Assembly (NCBI GenBank): GCA_009881125.1
Contig: WXFH01000019.1
Coordinates: 124,001 to 188,000 of the forward strand
From: Acidaminobacter sp.
GTDB taxonomy: Bacteria; Bacillota_A; Clostridia; Peptostreptococcales; Acidaminobacteraceae
DNA length: 64,000 nt
Reading direction: 5' to 3'
Under the pieces are notes generated by a model. That model searched no databases. It saw only the letters and a list, made by a program, of their open reading frames with translations, and was not told where the DNA came from. Shown piece after piece: positions 33,277 through 41,438 of the stretch (position 1 is its first letter; every line of letters begins with the position of its first letter). The position numbers and the translations under genes were made by a program.

Positions 33277-34680
33277 ATGGAATTAGATTTGACGCTGACC
33301 AAGAAGCAGAAATCATTTATAGATTCAACAGCAGACGAAACGTTGTTCGGCGGCGCTGCCGGCGGAGGTTAATGCAAATCATACGCACAATTAATAGATG
33401 CCCTCTTATTCGCACTAAAATACCAGGGAAGCAGACAGCTTATTTTAAGAAGGACGTTTCCGGAACTTCGGAGATCGCTCATGCAAGTATCACTCACGTT
33501 ATATCCTCAGAAGTTATGCAGCTATAACGATAGTAAAAAGATATGGACCGTCGCCGGACTCAGTACAATAGAGTTTGGTTATTGCGACTCTGAGAATGAT
33601 GTTACTCAATATCAGTCCGCAGAGTATGACTGTATTCGCTTCGACGAGCTTACCCACTTTACCGAATTTATGTATACCTATCTCATATCGAGGATAAGGG
33701 GTGTTAACAGCTTCCCTAAACAGATCAAGAGTTCAACTAACCCGGGCGGCGTAGGTCATGCCTGGGTAAAAGCACGCTTTATAGATGGACATACTCCCGG
33801 TGAGTCGTGGATTGATGATATAGGTCGAGATCGTATCTTCATCCCGGCAAAGGTCCAGGAGAACAAGTTCTTAATGGAAGCGGACCCGAAATACATTCAG
33901 AGACTTGAGCAGCTGCCGGAGAATCAAAAGAAGGCGCTGTTATATGGAGATTGGGATATATTCGAGGGGCAATTCTTCAGCGAGTTCCGCAATAATGACG
34001 ATGGCTACCTTGATAGGAAGTTCACTCACGTTTGCGAGCCGTTCCCTATTCCTCGGACGTGGACGCGGTTTAGGTCCTTCGACTGGGGCTATTCAAAACC
34101 TTTTAGTGTCCAATGGTGGGCGCTTGACCATGATGATGTAGCGTACCTTTATAGAGAGTGGTATGGATGCACAGGTGAACCGGACGTTGGATTAAGACTC
34201 ACACCGGACCAGGTAGCAAAGCAGATCGCAGAGATAGAGCGAGAACTTGAGCCGCAAGGTGTCTTTATAGACGGCATAGCGGACCCAGCCATATGGGACG
34301 TTCAGACCGGCGAATCAATAGCTGAGGTCATGGCTAGAAATGGCGTACACTTCCGCAAAGCTGATAACAAGCGTATGGCTGGATGGGTACAGGTCAGAGA
34401 GCGGTTAAAGTTCGATGATGAAGGCAGGGCTGCAATGTACATCTTCAAGACTTGCCCTCATATGATCAGGACGATGCCGATGCAGATACACGATGCCAAT
34501 AAACCTGAGGACCTTGACACTAAGTTAGAGGACCACGCACTCGACAGCTGCCGGTATTTCTGTATGGCAAGGCCGGTTAAACCACGTCTCATTAAACAGA
34601 CGCAGCCTAAAGGATTTAATCCATTAGAGAGTGAACCACGCAAGATCGTCGGTGGACTTGGATTCATCCGTAACTATTAA
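33277..34680 (+). pseudogene. Terminase large subunit interrupted by an in-frame stop in the P-loop
   Basis: The packaging ATPase/nuclease. The frame from ATG 33277 (ribosome site GGGGGTG) reads LTKKQKSFIDSTADETLFGG and AAGGG, then TAA (33370-33372) and TGC, then KSYAQLIDALLFALKYQG and the rest of a normal terminase to 34680. Removal of the six bases TAATGC would give the Walker A GGAAGGGKS. The downstream part is intact: coupling segment with FDELTHF (Walker B), STNPGG, and the nuclease acids in RSFDWGYSKPF and DGIADPAIWD. A downstream start at ATG 33481 would give 399 residues without the ATPase P-loop. So this copy is probably inactive unless the stop is read through or is a sequence error. 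Confidence 0.85.
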
Positions 34681-34692
34681 AGGAGGTGTGAC

Positions 34693-36480
34693 ATGGGCTT
34701 TTTAGATAAGATATTCAGCGACAAAGAGGAAAACGACCAGGAACCAATGGACAAGGCCCTCATTAGAGAGTCAGTCAAGCAGCTAGAGCAATACCGAAAA
34801 GGAAGTGAAGCATTACAGTCTCGCAGAGTCGAGAATGAGGAATGGTACAAGTCGCGTCACTGGGATTACATTAGAAACACTAATCACGAGGACGACCCGG
34901 AACCGACGAGTCACCATCTACTGAACACGATCATGCAGAAGCACGCCAGCGCTATGGACTTCTACCCTTCCGCTAATATTCTTCCAAGAGAACCGGACGA
35001 CATAAAGGAAGCGGAAAGACTGTCAAAGATCATCCCGGTTGAGCTTGAGTATAATGACTTTAGGGATATTTGGGATCAACACTGGTGGGAAAAGCTCAAG
35101 CATGGTTGTGGTATACTCGGTGTCGTTTACGACCCGGACGGACAAGACGGTATTGGAAGCGGAAAGATTGTTTCTATTGATGGCAACAATATCTATCACC
35201 AGCCGGGCATTAATGACATTCAAGAGTCTGCCAGCGTCTATGTGACTAAGCTAGTGGACAATGAAATGCTAAAGATGGAATACCCGGACGTGGACTTATC
35301 TGAATCCAATAAGTTGTTCGAACCGAAGAAGTACCTCACAGATGATTCGTGGGATTCAAACGGCATGAGTCTTGTGATTGACCGGTATTATAAGAAGCCG
35401 AACGCCGAGGGTAAGATCGTCATTCATTATCTAAAGTTTGTGGGCGAAAACCTTCTGTATGCCAGCGCAAACGACCCGGAGTATGCAGACGTTGGATTCT
35501 ATGATCATGGTGATTATCCATTCGTTTTCGATACGCTATTCCCGGAGAAAAACAACATCAGAGGATTCGGACTCATAGACATTGGAAAGAATCCGCAGAT
35601 ATACATTGATAAGATCGACCAGATGATTATCCGTAACGCCTTAACAACCGGGCGCAAACGTTTCTTTGTGTCTAAATCATCCTCTATTGATAAAGAGCAG
35701 TTCGCGGACCTTACGAATGATATTATCGACGTAACCGGCAATCCTGGCGAAGAAATGATTCGAGAAATGGTACAGAATCCGATGCCAGCATACATTCAGA
35801 ACCACCGGGTACAGAAGATCGAGGAATTTAAGGACAACACGAATACCAATGAAGCTTCCAGGGGTGAAACATCTAAAGGTGTTACCGCAGCTTCCGCAAT
35901 TATAGCCTTGCAACAGGCAGCCGGGAAGTTTGACAGAAGCATCATTGCAAAGACCTATTCTAAGTTCAGCCAGGTAATCTATCTTTATGTTGAGGTTGTG
36001 CGTCAGTTCTATGACATTGAGCGCTCATATCGCATAGGTGAACAGGAAGAAATGGAGTTCGTCAAGTTTGATAACTCGGGACTCGTTCAGCAGCAGATGG
36101 CTGGTGATTTTGAGGAACCGAAGTATCGTAAACCGGTGTTCGATATTAAGGTAGTGCCGGAGAAACGCGACCCGTTCTCTCAGGCGGCGCATAATGAAAT
36201 GGCAAAAGAAATGTTTCAAATGGGTGTGTTCAATCCTCAAAGGGCGATTGAAGCTCGCGTTATGCTGGATATGATGCAATTTGAAGGTATCGACGAGATC
36301 AAGCGCATGGTTAAAGAGAATGATCAGATCATGCAGATGCTACAACAGGTCATGGCCCAGGTGCAGACGTTACAACAGGAAAACGGAATGTTAAAGACCA
36401 TCGTACAAAATGACAGGGGCGTAGACCTCGGTATTCCAATGGGGGCAAACAATGGTCAAGGTGCGAATTTACAAAGATGA
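34693..36480 (+). CDS. Portal protein
   Basis: 595 residues after AGGAGG. N-terminal helical part (IRESVKQLEQYRKGSEALQS, YKSRHWDYI), central beta part, and a Gln-rich C-terminal coiled region (QMLQQVMAQVQTLQQEN) that may form a barrel. This size and the order terminase-portal-protease-scaffold-capsid fit short-tailed phages. It forms the dodecameric DNA gate. Its last 29 bases overlap the protease gene. Confidence 0.88.
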   Translation: MGFLDKIFSDKEENDQEPMDKALIRESVKQLEQYRKGSEALQSRRVENEEWYKSRHWDYIRNTNHEDDPEPTSHHLLNTIMQKHASAMDFYPSANILPREPDDIKEAERLSKIIPVELEYNDFRDIWDQHWWEKLKHGCGILGVVYDPDGQDGIGSGKIVSIDGNNIYHQPGINDIQESASVYVTKLVDNEMLKMEYPDVDLSESNKLFEPKKYLTDDSWDSNGMSLVIDRYYKKPNAEGKIVIHYLKFVGENLLYASANDPEYADVGFYDHGDYPFVFDTLFPEKNNIRGFGLIDIGKNPQIYIDKIDQMIIRNALTTGRKRFFVSKSSSIDKEQFADLTNDIIDVTGNPGEEMIREMVQNPMPAYIQNHRVQKIEEFKDNTNTNEASRGETSKGVTAASAIIALQQAAGKFDRSIIAKTYSKFSQVIYLYVEVVRQFYDIERSYRIGEQEEMEFVKFDNSGLVQQQMAGDFEEPKYRKPVFDIKVVPEKRDPFSQAAHNEMAKEMFQMGVFNPQRAIEARVMLDMMQFEGIDEIKRMVKENDQIMQMLQQVMAQVQTLQQENGMLKTIVQNDRGVDLGIPMGANNGQGANLQR

Positions 36481-36772
36481 TTACGGCTACCAGGAGATTG
36501 ACGTAAGAGATCACGCGGACAGTTCTGTATGTATGGCGATTTCAACTCTAATGTGGGCGCTGTCTGATACCTTAATGAACATATCTCCGAAGCCGGACAT
36601 TACAAAGATGGTCCTGGAAAGCGGTCATTTAAGTATTCGGTGTAATCCTTTAATGGACGAGCAGGAACAGGCCATCATTGATGCGGTATTCTTTACGGTA
36701 CACATTGGATTGATGCAGCTTGAGAAAAAATATCCACAAGAAATCAGTTTTTCGACATTTTTCGACAATTAG
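36452..36772 (+). CDS. Prp-like cysteine protease (probable prohead protease)
   Basis: 106 residues. The Prp signature is recognisable as RDHADSSVCMAISTLMWALS with the catalytic pair H21 and C27; in bacterial Prp the pair is about 12 residues apart, so the loop is shorter here. Prp cleaves the N-terminus of ribosomal protein L27 and of some staphylococcal phage capsid/scaffold proteins at a hydrophobic Gln/Phe motif. Lying directly before scaffold and capsid genes that share an N-terminal DLxxFD motif, it likely processes these. A late promoter lies in its 3' end. Confidence 0.75.
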   Translation: MVKVRIYKDDYGYQEIDVRDHADSSVCMAISTLMWALSDTLMNISPKPDITKMVLESGHLSIRCNPLMDEQEQAIIDAVFFTVHIGLMQLEKKYPQEISFSTFFDN

Positions 36773-36780
36773 GTTATAAT
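36751..36780 (+). promoter_or_regulatory. Internal late promoter (TTCGACA pair)
   Basis: TTCGACA at 36751-36757 with a 17-bp spacer to a perfect TATAAT (36775-36780); a second TTCGACA 10 bp further at 36761-36767. Matches the arrangement at 32514-32553. Confidence 0.65.
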
Positions 36781-36800
36781 CAGGGCAAGGGGCGGTCCTA

Positions 36801-37091
36801 ATGGCAGACGTTGTAAAGCGGTATGACAGATTTGTTATTCTTGACACAGAGCGACATTTCGTTGTGGTCAATACAAAGTTAAAGCCGGACAAGGACCATC
36901 CGAATGGTTATCATTCACACTTTAAGTATCTTGATGTTGCTGAAGTGTGTCTAAAACTTATTAAACGTGGATTGAGACCTAAATCCCCTAGAATGAGGGA
37001 ATCGGTTGAAAGACTCGTTACGCAAGATGAATTTAGAAGTATGAGGATAAGTGAGCCAAAGCAAAAGCCTAAGAAACGCAGGCGACATTAG
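36801..37091 (+). CDS. Hypothetical basic protein
   Basis: 96 residues with a basic C-terminus (KQKPKKRRRH). Small basic proteins at this position occur in related phages, role unknown. It is first after the internal late promoter. One AACGTGGATT copy lies inside it (36964-36973). Confidence 0.65.
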   Translation: MADVVKRYDRFVILDTERHFVVVNTKLKPDKDHPNGYHSHFKYLDVAEVCLKLIKRGLRPKSPRMRESVERLVTQDEFRSMRISEPKQKPKKRRRH

Positions 37092-37099
37092 CCCTCCTT

Positions 37100-37246
37100 T
37101 TACTTCACATACCCGGTGCGTTCCCCTCCTTTTCGCGCCGGGGCCTAACAATTAGCCGAAAGGCATTTCATAATCCGTAACTAGACGGTGACGCGAGGGA
37201 ACAGACCTCAGACGACACGCGGGAGAGACCGCAGGGAGTGACAAAT
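37100..37246 (+). ncRNA. Putative structured leader RNA upstream of scaffold and capsid genes
   Basis: About 145 GC-richer bases with four local stems: CCCGGTGCG/CGCGCCGGG (37112-37142), GCC-GAAA-GGC with a GNRA tetraloop (37155-37164), CCGT/ACGG (37175-37188) and GCGG/CCGC (37219-37232). No T-run follows, so it is not a plain terminator. A 5' leader affecting capsid expression is inferred; it matches no riboswitch I know. Confidence 0.4.
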
Positions 37247-38065
37247 ATGAGCAAATATTATCTTTCCGACATTGACCTTCACTTATTTGATGAAGGTGCG
37301 GAACCGGGAGTCGCGCCCCAAGCGGAAGGAAGTCAAGTCGAAGGCGGCGCAGAAGGTGCAGAAGCGCCACAAAGAGACTATGACACAGAGTTCGAGGGTT
37401 TAATCAATGGAGAGTACAAAGACACGTTCCACAAGCGTACCCAGGGCATCATCGACAAGCGGCTCAAGAAGTATAAAGACATTGAGACGAAGCTAGGCAG
37501 ATACAGCGAAACAATGGAGTATCTGATGGAGAAGTACGAGGTTGACTCTGAGGACTCATTACTGGAACGCCTTAAAACGGAATCCATTGAGGATTTAGCC
37601 TATCGAAAGAACATGGACCCGGACACCTATTTAGAGTATCGCAGGGGACAAAAGGCACTACAAATGACTCAACAAGAACAAGAGAATCAGCGTATAGCCA
37701 ACAAATGGCGACAAGAGGAAGCCGAAGTCAAAGAATCCTACCCGGATTTTAACCTTGCAGAGCTTCTAAGTCGCAATGACGAAGTGGCCGTTGAGTTTTT
37801 CAGACTCGCGAAGTCTGGAATCATCCCTCTTAAAAGGGCTTATGAGATCACGCACCTTGAAAACATAAAAAAGAACGTCGCCAAGCAAGCCGAAGAAGCG
37901 ACGATCAAGAACATTCAGGCAAAGGGTGTCAGACCTAAAGAAGCTGCATCGTCTGCAAAGGATGGTTCTGTTGTTCAGAAGAATGTATCATCACTCACAC
38001 CAAAAGAGCGAGCCGAGCTTGCACAAAGAGCCGCGAGGGGCGAAACTGTCAAGCTGGGCCGATAA
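37247..38065 (+). CDS. Scaffold protein
   Basis: 272 residues from ATG 37247 after CAGGGAG (GTG 37238 possible). N-terminus SKYYLSDIDLHLFDEG followed by a Gly/Ala/Glu-rich linker and a long, charged coiled-coil region is typical of capsid scaffolds; a Lys/Arg-rich C-terminal segment should bind the capsid protein. The DLHLFDEG segment resembles the Prp cleavage motif of Firmicutes phages. Confidence 0.85.
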   Translation: MSKYYLSDIDLHLFDEGAEPGVAPQAEGSQVEGGAEGAEAPQRDYDTEFEGLINGEYKDTFHKRTQGIIDKRLKKYKDIETKLGRYSETMEYLMEKYEVDSEDSLLERLKTESIEDLAYRKNMDPDTYLEYRRGQKALQMTQQEQENQRIANKWRQEEAEVKESYPDFNLAELLSRNDEVAVEFFRLAKSGIIPLKRAYEITHLENIKKNVAKQAEEATIKNIQAKGVRPKEAASSAKDGSVVQKNVSSLTPKERAELAQRAARGETVKLGR

Positions 38066-38084
38066 ACGAAAGGGGCTAAGCTCG

Positions 38085-39332
38085 ATGAACGATATGTTGT
38101 TAAGAGAAATTGACCTTGCGATGTTTGACCTTAACACGCAAGTTACGACTGATAGTGATCTATCCGTTGAAATGAAAACCTACTACTCTGATTATCTGAT
38201 TGACAATGCGAAACCTTACCTGGTGCATGATCAGTTCGGTCAGAAAAAGCCGATTCCTAAAGGTAAAGGCAAAACGATTGAATTTAGAAAGTATACTCCA
38301 TTCCCGAAAGCGCTCACGCCACTTACTGAGGGTGTAACTCCAGATGGACGTTCCCTCGAAGTAAGCAACGTTACCGCTACGATCTCCCAATTCGGTGACT
38401 ATGTAACGCTGTCTGACCTTCTCATGCTGACCGCTATCGACAATAACCTGGTTCAAGCGACTGAGCTTCTTGGTCAGCAAGCCGGTGAAACTCTCGATAC
38501 GGTTACAAGAGACATTATCAACGGTGGTACAAACGTTCAGTACGGTGCAAACAGCGTTACTGCTCGTTATCTGCTTGTTGGTGGCGAAGCAAGTGGAAAC
38601 CATTACATGAGTGTTGCGACTACGACTCTCGCTCAAAGAAACATGAAGTACAACAAAGCGCGTACCATTGGCAAAGACTTTGTTGGTATTATCCATCCGG
38701 ACGTTACTTACGATCTTAGAAGTGATTCCAAGTGGGAAGATTGGCACAAGTACGCGTCTCCTGAAGAAATGTTCAACGGTGAGATTGGTCGCCTGAACGG
38801 TATTCGTTTTGTTGAAACGACTGAAGCTAAAATCTTTACCGCTGACGATCTTTCTGCCGCAAACAGAAACCTCGGTGTTGCGTCCGTCGCCTCTAAAACC
38901 TTCACTATGGACGAAGCTCTCACCGCTGGTGATGCCGCTGCGCTTGTCGGACGTTCTGTAATCGTTAAAGGCTACCTCTATACGGTTGCAAGTGCCGCCG
39001 CTGGTTCTGCCGGTGCCGCTACAATCACAGTAAACGAAACTGTCTCCGGTTCCCCTGGTTCCTCTGACATTATGTATCCGGGCGAAGCTGGTGCCAAAGG
39101 TAGAGCGGTTTATTCCACTCTGATTGTTGGTAAAGACGCATATGGTACAACTGATGTTGAGGGTGGTGGACTTGAGTTCATCGTCAAGCAACTTGGTTCT
39201 GCCGGTACTGCTGACCCACTCAACCAACGTGCGACTACTGGTTGGAAGGCGACTAAGACCGCTAAGATTCTCACAGATACCTTTATCCTGAGAATTGAGA
39301 CCGCTTCAACTTTTAACTCCGACGCAAACTAG
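38085..39332 (+). CDS. Major capsid protein (N4-gp56 family)
   Basis: 415 residues from ATG 38085 after AAAGGGG; the longer frame from 37926 overlaps the scaffold gene. The segment LVHDQFGQKKPIPKGKGKTI and FPKALTPLTEGVTPDG and LGQQAGETLDTV are characteristic of N4-gp56-type HK97-fold capsids. Residues about 270-335 form an Ala/Gly/Thr-rich inserted domain. The N-terminus LLREIDLAMFD carries the same DLxxFD motif as the scaffold. Strong codon bias fits a very abundant protein and explains the long antisense open frame. Confidence 0.93.
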   Translation: MNDMLLREIDLAMFDLNTQVTTDSDLSVEMKTYYSDYLIDNAKPYLVHDQFGQKKPIPKGKGKTIEFRKYTPFPKALTPLTEGVTPDGRSLEVSNVTATISQFGDYVTLSDLLMLTAIDNNLVQATELLGQQAGETLDTVTRDIINGGTNVQYGANSVTARYLLVGGEASGNHYMSVATTTLAQRNMKYNKARTIGKDFVGIIHPDVTYDLRSDSKWEDWHKYASPEEMFNGEIGRLNGIRFVETTEAKIFTADDLSAANRNLGVASVASKTFTMDEALTAGDAAALVGRSVIVKGYLYTVASAAAGSAGAATITVNETVSGSPGSSDIMYPGEAGAKGRAVYSTLIVGKDAYGTTDVEGGGLEFIVKQLGSAGTADPLNQRATTGWKATKTAKILTDTFILRIETASTFNSDAN

Positions 39333-39341
39333 AATTAACTA

Positions 39342-39373
39342 GGGGGAGGGAATAATCCCTCTCCCATTTTTTT
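39342..39373 (+). terminator. Terminator/attenuator after the capsid gene
   Basis: A 10-bp stem GGGGGAGGGA / TCCCTCTCCC with a short loop and a run of seven Ts. Lies inside the late operon, so it should lower expression of downstream genes relative to capsid. Confidence 0.85.
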
Positions 39374-39392
39374 ATTAAAGGAGAGAATAATA

Positions 39393-39758
39393 ATGGCAAG
39401 AATGAAAACTACTGAGGAAGTTATTGAACAAGTCGCTGAAGAAGTGGTAAAGACTATGAGCAAGGCTGAAATTGAAGAAGCGGAAGCGGCTAAAAAGGCC
39501 CAGGAAGAAGCTGAAAGAACCGCGTGGCTTAATGAGAAGGTTGAATTTAAGGCAATCTATGACGGAGACACCTACAAAGACGACATTATTGTAACGATCA
39601 ACGGACGCAATTATCAAATTCAACGCGGTAAAAAGGTAATGATTCCTCGATTCGTTTATATGGCGATTGACCAGGCAGAGCGGCAGCTTATGGAAGGTGC
39701 CGAAAACCTGAGAGGACTCGTCAGACGATTCGACAATGAGGTAGTATCAAAATTTTAG
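39393..39758 (+). CDS. Hypothetical head-associated protein
   Basis: 121 residues: N-terminal Glu/Lys/Ala coiled coil, then a compact C-terminal part with NYQIQRGKKVMIPRFVYMAIDQAE. This C-terminal motif is common downstream of N4-gp56-type capsid genes. It could be a head decoration or completion protein. Confidence 0.65.
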   Translation: MARMKTTEEVIEQVAEEVVKTMSKAEIEEAEAAKKAQEEAERTAWLNEKVEFKAIYDGDTYKDDIIVTINGRNYQIQRGKKVMIPRFVYMAIDQAERQLMEGAENLRGLVRRFDNEVVSKF

Positions 39759-39781
39759 GGTGGCTTCGGCTACCCTTTTTT
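39758..39781 (+). terminator. UUCG-capped terminator inside the late operon
   Basis: GGGTGGC-TTCG-GCTACCC followed by six Ts, starting at the last base of the preceding stop codon. Second strong hairpin within 450 bp. Confidence 0.85.
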
Positions 39782-39797
39782 AGAAAGAAGGTGAATT

Positions 39798-40145
39798 ATG
39801 CTGATTTCTGATGTAATAGCGATTGTGTCCGCAACAAAACCGAATAACTTTACGGAAGCGGACTACATCAGACACCTAAACGATCTTGAATCATATCTTG
39901 CAAAGAACGTTTATGACAACACAGAGTACGTCACCATGACCGCGACGACTGATACATTAGGCGTTCCTGAAGAATTTGACCGTATTTATGAGGAATATCT
40001 CTATGCAAAGATAGATTTAGAGGATGGAAGGCAGGATTTGTACCAATTGTCTTATGGTCAGTATATGAATACCTATATGGACCTAAGAAACCATGTAAAC
40101 AGATCATCTACAAAGACCGCAACAAGATTCACGAATTATATGTAA
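39798..40145 (+). CDS. Head-to-tail connector/adaptor-like protein
   Basis: 115 residues, helical, after GAAGGTG. Size and position after the capsid genes fit a connector that binds under the portal. Assignment rests mainly on position. Confidence 0.55.
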   Translation: MLISDVIAIVSATKPNNFTEADYIRHLNDLESYLAKNVYDNTEYVTMTATTDTLGVPEEFDRIYEEYLYAKIDLEDGRQDLYQLSYGQYMNTYMDLRNHVNRSSTKTATRFTNYM

Positions 40146-40160
40146 AGGGGGTGCGCTATC

Positions 40161-41438
40161 TTGAATTTGGTTGAGCCTAGAAACATTGAACTAAATACGG
40201 ACGTTATAGGCGAGTTTTTAGGACTCAATATGACGGACACTGTAAAAAACAATCAATTTACAGATATGCAAAACCTCTCAAGTGATAGATTTCCGTTCAT
40301 TCATCCCAGGAAACCGCGAACGCTAGTATCAACGCTTACAAGCGCTACGGCATTGTTCTCTGATGGTCTCAAGCTGGCTACGGTGGAAGGAACGTCGTTT
40401 AAATACGATGGTGTTGTGAAGGGAACTGTTACCGCTGGTCCTAAATCGATGGTTGAATTTAATAAGTACATCGTTATTTTCCCAGATAAAAAGGCTTATG
40501 ACACAGTAAACGGAACATTTGCATCTTTCACAGCGCCGGACATTGACTATGTAACGGTCCATATGAACCGGATATTCGGTGTTAAAGGACAAAATGTCTA
40601 TGCGTCAAAACTTGGAGATCATACCACTTGGGATGATTTTTCGGATTTAGATGGTACGGTGAATGATTCGTGGGCTGCGGACATTGCCGGTAACGGTGAT
40701 ATTAAAGGCATAACCGCTTATCAAAATCACGTCGTATTCCAAACAGAAACCTCAATGCACGAATTATATGGCTATAAACCGGCAAACTTTCAGATTCAAG
40801 AGACGGTCAGGCAAGGGGTACTATCAAACGCCTATTGTGAGCTTAATAACACGCTGTATTTCGCTAGTCCAAGAGGTATATTCGCCTTTAGTGGGGGATT
40901 GCCTAGGTTGATTACACAAGACCTTGAAATACCCTTTGTAGCGTGTGTTTTAGGCACAGACAATAAAAAGCTCTTTGCGTCAGTCTATGATGGGACGAAT
41001 TATCATCTGATCGTATTCGACCCGGAAACCGGACTGATTCACAAAGAGGATTCTCTCAACGTGATTCAATTTGCATATCTTAACGGATACTTGTATGCGC
41101 TATGTGCGGATGGAAAACTTTATAAGTTTGGTTCAGGTACAGAAAGCATATCCTGGAACTTTGTAACGCCGTTTTATTATGACGGAGACGCGTTTCACGA
41201 TAAGCTTGTTACTCACATTGAACTTCATGCAGAACTTTCAACCGGTTCCTCAATCCAAGTGTATATTGACTATACCGGAAGTGAGTTTAAGTCGATTAAG
41301 ACCTACAACAGCACGACTGACAGGGTGGTAAAGATACCTGTTAGAGTAAGGGGTAATAAGTATCGACTAAAGGTAACTGGTACCGGAAACGTGCTTGTGA
41401 GAGCCATTAAACGCCTTTCAATAGGGGGTAGGTTATAA
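40161..41438 (+). CDS. Probable short-tail nozzle/hub protein
   Basis: 425 residues from TTG 40161 (AAAGGGGGTG). The sequence is dominated by repeated beta-strand units (for example FSDGLKLATVEGTSFKYDG, NRIFGVKGQNVYASKLGDHT, KLFASVYDGTNYHLIVFDP) as in beta-propeller tail nozzles of podoviruses (P22 gp10-like). No direct homology is proven. Stop overlaps the next start. Confidence 0.6.
   Translation: MNLVEPRNIELNTDVIGEFLGLNMTDTVKNNQFTDMQNLSSDRFPFIHPRKPRTLVSTLTSATALFSDGLKLATVEGTSFKYDGVVKGTVTAGPKSMVEFNKYIVIFPDKKAYDTVNGTFASFTAPDIDYVTVHMNRIFGVKGQNVYASKLGDHTTWDDFSDLDGTVNDSWAADIAGNGDIKGITAYQNHVVFQTETSMHELYGYKPANFQIQETVRQGVLSNAYCELNNTLYFASPRGIFAFSGGLPRLITQDLEIPFVACVLGTDNKKLFASVYDGTNYHLIVFDPETGLIHKEDSLNVIQFAYLNGYLYALCADGKLYKFGSGTESISWNFVTPFYYDGDAFHDKLVTHIELHAELSTGSSIQVYIDYTGSEFKSIKTYNSTTDRVVKIPVRVRGNKYRLKVTGTGNVLVRAIKRLSIGGRL

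Noticed and set aside
33249..33527. 92-codon frame over the terminase 5' part
   Set aside because: It is out of frame with the clear terminase sequence and Arg-rich; the terminase frame from 33277 explains the region apart from one stop.
37112..37142. 9-bp GC stem before the scaffold gene as a terminator
   Set aside because: No T-run follows and downstream late genes depend on read-through; treated as part of a leader structure.
38160..39227. 355-codon open frame antisense to the major capsid gene
   Set aside because: It mirrors the strongly biased codons of the capsid gene, has Arg/Ser/Thr-rich composition and no ribosome site or promoter.
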